From the NCBI GenBank assembly GCA_022828595.1, contig JAKGHH010000008.1, forward strand, positions 8,049,728 to 8,113,727: a stretch of DNA of 64,000 bases, written 5' to 3'. The notes under the pieces were generated by a model. It saw only the letters and a list, made by a program, of their open reading frames with translations, was not told where the DNA came from and ran no database searches. Source of the stretch: Nelumbo lutea. Taxonomy: Eukaryota; Streptophyta; Magnoliopsida; Proteales; Nelumbonaceae. Below, piece by piece: positions 56,600 to 64,000 of this stretch. The translations under genes were made by a program, and so were the position numbers. Each line of letters opens with the position of its first letter. Within the stretch, counting starts at the first letter, position 1.

Positions 56600-59390
56600 A
56601 AGGCTTTACCTAGCCAGCCAAAGCCAAAGGCCCAAAGCCTAGAGCTTGCTGGGTGAATCCTCCACAGGCACAGCAATTAATTAGTAGTGCTTGTGCTTAA
56701 TTTATTGAAACAGTTATAACTGTTAATTAATTAGTATATATCATCAGCAAAATTAGGTCAGAGTTTGAGACCCATCTCGGATTTGCAAGCAGCCTTGTTA
56801 GGTTGTATGCATGCATTTCTGTTAGACGTGAAGGAGAGAAGAGAATTGATAATAATAATAATAATAATAAAACAGATTAAGTGTTTCAGCACGGGAAGAG
56901 AAGAGAGAAAAGCCCATACTACCTACTACTTGCTTGTTGGCTAGCATCCAAGCAAAGCAAACAAAGAGTATAATATTTATAAAAACATGTGAGGTCCAAA
57001 ATATATTGCTATATATGTTTGGAGGTATTCGTCGTCACCAGAAATCAACTCCACAAAATTAAAACTAGATAGACATTTGTGTTTTGGAGTCTAGTGGAAT
57101 AGCAGTCGCATTCGGTAGATTGAATTGAAGCAATTAAGGCATGACTATTATTAATTAATTATGATTGTTGATGAATGGCTTTCATTTTGTCCGGCCCTTG
57201 AGAGTAAAACACTGGCATCCCCTAGCGGCTTTTGTTTTTGTTACGTTGACTAACACTAGCTAGTTGGCTGACACACCAACTCTCTGCAAAAATGGATATT
57301 GTGATTTGTGGGTGGATAAATTCAGCCTGAGGCTGTGTCCTGTGTTGTTTAAGTCAATTATGAGAGCAATGAGTACGAATTTGCTTCCCATGACTCCTTG
57401 CCAATATGCCAATATGCCATGCCTCTCTTTCTATTATTTACACAATTATGATTTTCAAGACTTGGGACACCTGCCGTCCATACACTTCAATTATTATTGA
57501 TTAATATTGTTTATATATCACATTTTCACTTTTCATTAATTCATGTTTCACAAACTGTATGCATTTTAAGTTTAGTTTAATAAAGTTTATTAATTATGGT
57601 GATATTCAATCAACCATATTATTTGTTACAAGGTACGGTAAATGCATTTTATATAGAGAGAGAGAACATTGCACCATTTCTTGATCAATAATAACATACA
57701 AATAGGAGAGACAAGTGTTCTTAATACTCGGTTGGAAATGCTAAGAATGGTGTGTGAAGTGAGAAGCAATTCCAGATTCCTATAAATTTTGCCAAGAAAG
57801 AATGACTTATTTTAGAACCAAGTCCTACTAAATGTTTATAACTCTATAATAAAATTCAGAAATCTGTATTTTTCGGTTTTTTTTTTCTTAATTAGTGAAT
57901 TAAATGTCACCATCAAAAGAATCAAGAACTTGTTTTTTTGATCGTCAGAGAGCATCCAAAGCGGGGGGATGGCATGCTTGAAGTTGAATACACAAGTGCC
58001 ACGTGGTAACTACTACTACTATTGGACTAGTGACAACTGTTCGCTAATAAACCTGTGCAACTTTAGGTAAAGCTACATATATATTCCCGAGGGAGGTTGA
58101 GGGTAATGTAGAGATTCCGCAATCACCGAGCAAGATTCTTACGTCTTACGTTGGATGCAAGAAGAAGACAAACTCGGCGAGTCGACGCGGAAATGACATA
58201 TACCAGAGGACAGAGACACAGAGTCGGGGGGATGATGTAAGTTGTTTAAGCGTGCGGTCGGCTGCGTTTAATGTCTAATGTTTTGCTGCTGCGTGGGTAC
58301 CGGCCTACCGATCACCGACGCACGCAGTTGATCTTCGGCTTACCCAGATTACCATAAATGGATTCCAGCCTGCCAATGACCGACACGAGTCCACATTCTG
58401 AATTTCCCCACTTTTATATATGTGGGGGGCACTTGGGGAGTTGGGGCCTTGGGACTTCTTTCACTTTTTGCGTGGGATGATCCAGGATCCTGGGCCTGGG
58501 CCTGGGCCCCCAACCACCCAACATGCTCGACCTTTATCGCACTTCTTTCTTTCCTTTTTTCATTTTTTAATCCCAGTCGGCGTGATTATTACGTACTGCC
58601 CTTCTCACTGGATATTTCTGTTTTTCTTTCTTTTTTTTCCTCAATGCTTATTGCTCTACTGTTAAGTGTTCTAAAGTTGCAATCTAATCATCTAAACTCC
58701 TATTTTTTAAATTAATTAATGTCTAAAAACAAATAATAAATAAATATTCCTTTTATAACTTCTTTTTACGGAAGGGAGACTGGGAGAGGGCAAAGTGAAT
58801 GATGACCGGATCGTAAGGCCAGGGCAGCGAATTTTGTTGCCTCACGAACCTATGGTATTAAATTATTACGAATCGTCTGATAGTAGGGGATGGAATGAAT
58901 TTTGATATTGAATCAATCATCAAAACCAGGCTGAATAATTAATTGTCCGGCCCATGGACGAGATATCATAACCCCCTCCCCCCCCCCCCCCCCCCAAAAG
59001 AAAAAAGGGTTTTATAATTCAGTCCACATCCAACCTCTACCGTACAGCCCATGTGTCTGCCCATCGCCCATCATCCCCTCGGGGTAGATAGGCACTAGCC
59101 CATGTGTCTGTCCTATATATCCGTGGGATTGGAATCTTCTTTCGTATGGGGTACAACCTACGTGTACGAATGTAGTAATCCCTGAGCGCTGATTGGTACT
59201 ACGCTCACAGGCTCAGCTAAGTTCCCATCCATCACTATCACTGACTGTAAAATCGTACAGACGCGTAGAATATGTAGACTTTATTAGATTCACATGGCTC
59301 CGGACCCTTGATCCGCTATTAGACCTGGCAAAACGTTGACTCAACCAACGAATCCCATCCAATCCAATCCGAAAAAACAGGGATAGGGTT
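56600..59390. other. Intergenic, no gene recognised
   Basis: AT-rich, with an (AAT)n run at 56850-56870, a CCTGGG triplet repeat near 58488-58508 and a C-homopolymer of about 20 at 58977-58996. No exon or RNA gene identified. Confidence 0.5.
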
Positions 59391-59398
59391 TTATATTT

Positions 59399-60396
59399 GA
59401 GGCCGGATCTCCTGCCTACAGCTTCTTACCCATATCCCTACCCACGCTATAAATTTTGGACACATGTCCATTAGTATGTGCCTCTTTTTCACATGTATAC
59501 AATTGCATGTGAATTCAATGGGATGCAATTGTATAATAGGACGGACATTATGTCCATTCCATTAGAATTCACCCATTAATCTAATTAATTTTCTAACCTA
59601 AAAATTATAAATCTTTCCCCTTCTCGAGAACTCTCATTCTCTCCATTCTATTCTCCATAGTAGCATTCGGCAATCGGCGAGTGACAATCAGCGACGTGCT
59701 CACTATCATCTTATTCTCTCTATACTCCATTAGTTAATCCTTTTTTATTCTCCATAACATCCTATTCCAAGAGATTTCACCGACATCCGACATCTGACAA
59801 TTGACAGTCGGTAGCCGGAAATAAAGGACGTGCTCACCGATACACCGATGGTTAAGTAACCTCAACCAATACAAGAAAAATTTGAGCATTATTCTCTTAT
59901 AGTTCTTCCAACTGGGTTCTTCTCACCGGTCTTCTGGTCATGCACAGTAATCTCCTTCGTTGTTGGTTGCTAGTTGCTAGATGTCGATCAAATCTCTTAG
60001 AATTGGACGTTATAGAGAATAGAAGAAGGTTAACTAATGGAGTACAGGGAGAATAAGATGCCAGTGAACACGTTGCAGGTTATCGGTTGCCGGATGCCGG
60101 TGAAGTTTCCTAGAACAGTAAGTTGTGGAGAATGGAATGGAGAGAATGAGACTATTTAGGGTTCTTGGGAAGGGGAAAGATTAATTATTTTTAGGTTAAA
60201 AAGTTAATTGGGTTAATGGGTGAGTTCTGACAGTATGGACAAAACGTCCGTCCCATTACATAATTACATCCCATTGAATTCACATGCAATTGTGCACATG
60301 TGAAGAAGAGAAACATGCTAGTGGACATGTGTCCAAAATTTATGGTGTGGGTAGGGATGTGAGTAGGAAGCTGTGGGCAAGAGACCCGACCTCCTC
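59399..60396. mobile_element. Fold-back element, about 1 kb, arms near 450-500 bp
   Basis: Nearly the whole element is one inverted repeat: left arm from GAGGCCGGATCTCCTGCC through TTTTGGACACATGTCCATTA and TCTTATTCTC, right arm its diverged complement. ATATTT lies on both outer sides (59393-59398, 60397-60402). The centre is near 59890. No protein coding. Long arms suggest a Mutator-type or fold-back transposon. Confidence 0.8.
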
Positions 60397-60402
60397 ATAT
60401 TT

Positions 60403-61270
60403 AGCTACCTAAATGTGAGAATGACCTAACCTGACCCAATATGGAAAAAACTAGGTTGAGTTGGATTGGGTCATGGGTCAAGGGTCAACCCGCTGACCTA
60501 ATTATCAAGTCTAATTGGGACTATTTATGCATCTTAGAAGGTTTCACTCTTTAATTTTTTCTAATTAGTCTTTACTCTTTATTGTTTATTCTTAAAATTT
60601 TTAAATGTTCAAGTTTTTTATCTTATATTTGGAATTTTAAGGTTAATTCCTTTAATTTTGGCATTTTTCATTTAATTTTTCTTTATTTTTTGGGATGACC
60701 CAAATTGACCCACGGGTGAACCCTAACCCAGGCATTTAGGGTTAGGGTCTAGCATTTGGTAATCCAACCCAAACCCGACCCACCCAACCCAATTGCTAGA
60801 TCTATCCGCTATTTATTGGAACAATGAACAATTCGTATTAGAAACAGGATTTCGGTAGCGGTGAGCATGGGTTAGTTCAATTCAATTTATGGCATAACCT
60901 TAAACATATCTTGTATGGGTCAATTCTAGGTTTTTGGAATCAAAACCTACTCTGTCAATGTCAGTTTTGGCTTTGGCAGTTCCAAGGCTAATTTAAGGTC
61001 TATTCATGGAACTTGTTCTTTCTTTACTCTTTCCCTTCAAGAAAAAAAAAAATCAAACATGTCCTTCAAAAACTTGATTTTCAATAATGATAATATATAG
61101 CTTAGAACTTATATTATCTTTATCGATTAAATTGAGTAATTTAATATGTAGATTATCATAATATATCAATATATGGTTAAAAATTTGTCATTATAATTTA
61201 AATTCTATAAATATTACCTTTTACATTATTTATTATACACATACAAATATTAAAATGAAAACAAATGATC
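60403..61270. other. Intergenic, no gene recognised
   Basis: Contains GGGTCAACCCG/CCCAACCCG-type motifs between 60420 and 60800, suggestive of an old hAT MITE, but its ends could not be fixed. Confidence 0.4.
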
Positions 61271-61276
61271 AAATCA

Positions 61277-61352
61277 CATAGGTAACTCAATGGTCAAGTA
61301 AGACCATGGTTTTATAACCATGAGTGCTTGGGCTGAAATCTTTGCATCCTTA
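61277..61352 (+). mobile_element. tRNA-like sequence, probably SINE-derived
   Basis: GGTAACTCAATGGTCAAGTA resembles an A-box/D-arm. It is followed by a clear anticodon-like stem (CATGGTTTTATAACCATG) and a degenerate T-arm (TTGGGCTGAAATCTTT). No matching acceptor stem is seen, so a functional tRNA is unlikely. Confidence 0.35.
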
Positions 61353-61537
61353 AAAATACTTTGGGGCCTATTGCAAAGCAAGTTTGATCCAAGGTGGGTT
61401 CGTCAACTAGACCCTACCTTATAATAAATTAGATAGAGTCGATTCAAGGCTAATTTGAGGTCAACTCCACTTGGTTCCGGGTAAAACCTACTCATTTGCT
61501 CACCCCTAGGTTTGGGTGGTGAGTGATTAGTTGAACG

Positions 61538-61748
61538 TAGGGGTGCAAGTTGGGTCGGGTTTATGATCAACCCGGGCATGACCCTAAAATTTGGGCTTAA
61601 GGCCCGAGCCCGAGGTCAAGCCCGATTTTCTCAACCCGAGCCCAGTTCGCACTATAATTTGATGCACTTGGGTTGGGCTCAAGCTTGGGTCGGGCTCGAG
61701 TTGGTCAATGAACCCACTCTAAAATTATACATATATGTATTTATGCAA

Positions 61749-61784
<36 letters not shown>

Positions 61785-61966
61785 GTGTATAGTTGGCCCG
61801 GGCTCAAGCAGGGTTTGGGCTACCTAAGGGCTAGGCCTGGGCCTGGCCCAAAAAATAGAAAATCCCGATTTCTTGGGCTCGAGGACCAAATCCAAGCCCA
61901 TCCCATGTAAAATTTTGGGCTTGGGCGGTTCAGGCTCGGGTTGGGCCCACCTAAGTTGCACCCCTA
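61538..61966. mobile_element. hAT-type MITE with (TA)n core
   Basis: Termini TAGGGGTGCAAGTTGGGTCG and, reversed, TAGGGGTGCAACTTAGGTGG. Flanking 8-mers GTTGAACG and GCTGAATG match at 6 of 8. The arms are rich in GGGCTTGGGC/GCCCGAGCCC motifs, and a (TA)n run lies at 61752-61778. Non-coding. Confidence 0.8.
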
Positions 61967-62278
61967 GCTGAATGTGGTGATTCTTGAACGGGCTGTGAAA
62001 CCAATGATAATGTTTGATGCTAGTGATAAAATGCATGAGACTCGCTGTGAGAGGTTGAATAGATGTAGATACATGTATTTTATGACTGGTATGGAGTATT
62101 CTTATTGGTTCCATAGTCTTCTAAACAGTAGATACCAATACGATTGTGACGTCCATTTACATACATTATTGTTAGCTAATTTTACACCTTTTTAATGGTT
62201 AAATCGGGGGATGGCTCGCCCATCTTATGTACCATTCATGCTTTGACAATAAAGAGATTGCCTGCATTTGTAAGAGCA

Positions 62279-62592
62279 TAGGTGTGTCAATGGACTGAGT
62301 TTGGGTTAGATCTCTGATTGGCCGAATCAACAAGACATTAAATTGGATCTGTCTAGATTTAAAAATTCAAAGTATTTATTGAATTAGATTGGACCTGATC
62401 CAATTGTAATGGATTTATATTAGACTGGGTTGGATTAAACCAATATCTGGTCCATTGACATAAGATAAAAATACGGGTTTAACCATTTAACCATTCGGGT
62501 CAATGTCAACTTGAAATGTAGGTTTGAAAAGAGGTGACCTGATGCAACCGGTGGCTCGACCTGATTTCAAGTCGAGTCTACTTGCATGCCCA
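62279..62592. mobile_element. Possible hAT-type MITE
   Basis: Left TAGGTGTGTCAATGGACTGA and right reversed TTGGGCATGCAAGTAGACTC share the pattern of the neighbouring MITE family, but no convincing target duplication is present. Confidence 0.35.
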
Positions 62593-63023
62593 ATCAATCT
62601 AAAAATGAAAACAAGGGTGTATTTTATTGTGCAATTTTGTAACAAGAAAATCATAGCCAAAAAATTATAACAAGAAAACAAGGGCATGTCTTATTTCCAA
62701 CGTCTCCATTAACAATGTCTCCATGGAAGGTGTGCATTGCATATTTTATTTGAAGAGTCCAGCTACATGTTTTTTGAATTTTTTATAACAAGTTATTTCA
62801 AAATTTTAATCAATCAAGTTAAAGATATTAAATGATCTATTTACATTTTATACTCATGTTAGTATAAAGAATTCACATCTGCGCCCCACAGCATATTCCA
62901 ACCATATATCAAGAATATCTCCCACTGACAACTTCGAGAGTTGTTCTCAATGCCTGCTGAGATATGCATGTGGGGCGTTGGTGGAGCAGATGTGATATCA
63001 TCCATAAAGATTAGATTCAGTTT

Positions 63024-63545
63024 GGCTGCGTTTGAATCAATGTAAATCAAGAACGACGTAAAAGTTTATGTTGGTTCGATTTTATCAGTATTTGGAAGAA
63101 GTGTGTAATCATAGTTGACATGAAACTCCACTCTGGTTCAGATTTGTGTGTGTTTGAATGGAGCGGAATTTTACATTGGTTACCTCATCAAATGTAAAGT
63201 TTTACACCGATTATCAATGTATCATTGTAAATACATACTACATCGATAAAATTGATGTAAAACTTTACACCGATCACCTCATGCTTTTCAAAAATATAAT
63301 AGTCACTTATTCATGGTTCAATATAAAGAGAAAATCTATAATACAAAAAAAGATATGATATGAGAAGAGTTTTGATGAATCAAAACCCACCCATAAATTT
63401 TGATAAATAACACCTAATTGGTATCACATTTGCCATTCCAGTTGATTGATGAGAAAATTCAGATATCATATATTTTTCATATCATAATCAAACCCCATAT
63501 AAAATATTACACGAATGATATTTTACACCGATTCCAAACGCTTCC
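63024..63545. mobile_element. PIF/Harbinger-type MITE, relative of 10918-11296
   Basis: Left GGCTGCGTTTGAATCAATGT, right reversed GGAAGCGTTTGGAATCGGTG. The interior repeats TGTAAAACTTTACACCGAT-like motifs as at 10918-11296. Its right half includes a segment (63340-63490) shared in inverted form with 17195-17360, either a nested insertion or part of a longer family member. Confidence 0.6.
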
Positions 63546-64000
63546 AAGGAATACAAATAGAAAATATGTAGAGTGAAAAAAGGACGTTTATGCTACGTTT
63601 AGATATATCATATGGATATTTTGATGACATCAACTTCAGTTTTGTTTTTTTAATTGGGCGGGGTTGGGATCAGATGCGACGTTACTGGTCGATAATTGGA
63701 TCAAACAACAACAAATCAATCATTCATTTGCTTTAAAATTCTTTCAGTTTCATATCAAATCTTGGGAGAGATAGGAAGAGCGGCGCGTGGCAAAAAAGCA
63801 GGTAGTAAAGAAAGAACGTCGGCTGGTGTTATGGGAGTGTGGAGTAAAGAATGGCTGATGATATATAGGCTCAGACCCCACCTCTCAGTCCCCAGTTGAG
63901 CAATATCTCCTTATCTTTCTTATGTTTGTATACATGGGGTCTTTGTAATCTGTATTGTCACGATTCTCCTGAGGACCGTCATGACTCATGAGCACTAAAA
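63546..64000. other. Intergenic to window end, no gene recognised
   Basis: An open stretch at 63696-63899 has no recognised family. Nothing else supported. Confidence 0.45.

Noticed and set aside
57264..57500. 78-residue ORF as a small gene
   Set aside because: No recognisable family, no splice or promoter signals, and composition like surrounding DNA.
61563..61910. 115-residue ORF at 61.6 kb
   Set aside because: Lies wholly inside a hAT MITE and crosses its (TA)n core; composition reflects GGGC motifs.

Overview
The window is nuclear DNA of a flowering plant. The evidence is intron-rich genes with plant-type protein families (an Aux/IAA repressor and a plant glucosylceramide synthase), AT-rich intergenic DNA and a dense, layered load of plant transposable elements. 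I cannot name the species from sequence alone. There are only two genes I would call intact.

Intact genes. (1) Plus strand, 32813-45488: a 14-exon ceramide glucosyltransferase (glucosylceramide synthase) gene. Every splice junction can be placed with GT-AG signals and a continuous frame, giving 517 residues. Its fourth intron is 5.8 kb and packed with LINE 3'-end fragments. (2) Minus strand, 54855-52560: a 5-exon Aux/IAA gene of the IAA18/IAA26 type, 394 residues, with the EAR motif, the GWPPI degron and the PB1 domain all present. The first is a housekeeping sphingolipid gene and the second an auxin-signalling gene; nothing ties them functionally beyond being about 7 kb apart.

Layout. 1-5000: remnants of a minus-strand LTR element and of LINEs on both strands. 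5400-9000: hAT-type MITEs, a SINE-like unit and a broken minus-strand copia element. 9000-16200: two Mutator-like elements with related terminal repeats (one with a perfect 9-bp target duplication) around an AT-rich tandem array. 16200-18300: AT-rich DNA with small MITEs and a possible Helitron end. 18303-28018: a three-level nest, in which a probable PIF/Harbinger-like element is split by a Ty1-copia element (TSD TGTTT), which is itself split in gag by a non-autonomous LTR element (TSD TTGTT) whose LTRs are full of 14/15-bp minisatellites. 28000-32400: intergenic with a MITE. 32400-45700: the glucosylceramide synthase gene. 45700-52200: intergenic with hairpins and a probable lone LTR. 52200-55700: the Aux/IAA gene and its promoter. 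55700-64000: intergenic, with a 1-kb fold-back element, a hAT MITE and further Harbinger-type MITEs.

I see no evidence for a previously undescribed multi-gene system. The most unusual structures are the minisatellite-bearing LTR element with its nest, the two Mutator-like elements around the tandem array, and the LINE-filled intron with a recent 423-bp tandem duplication. No rRNA gene, confident tRNA gene or CRISPR array was seen.
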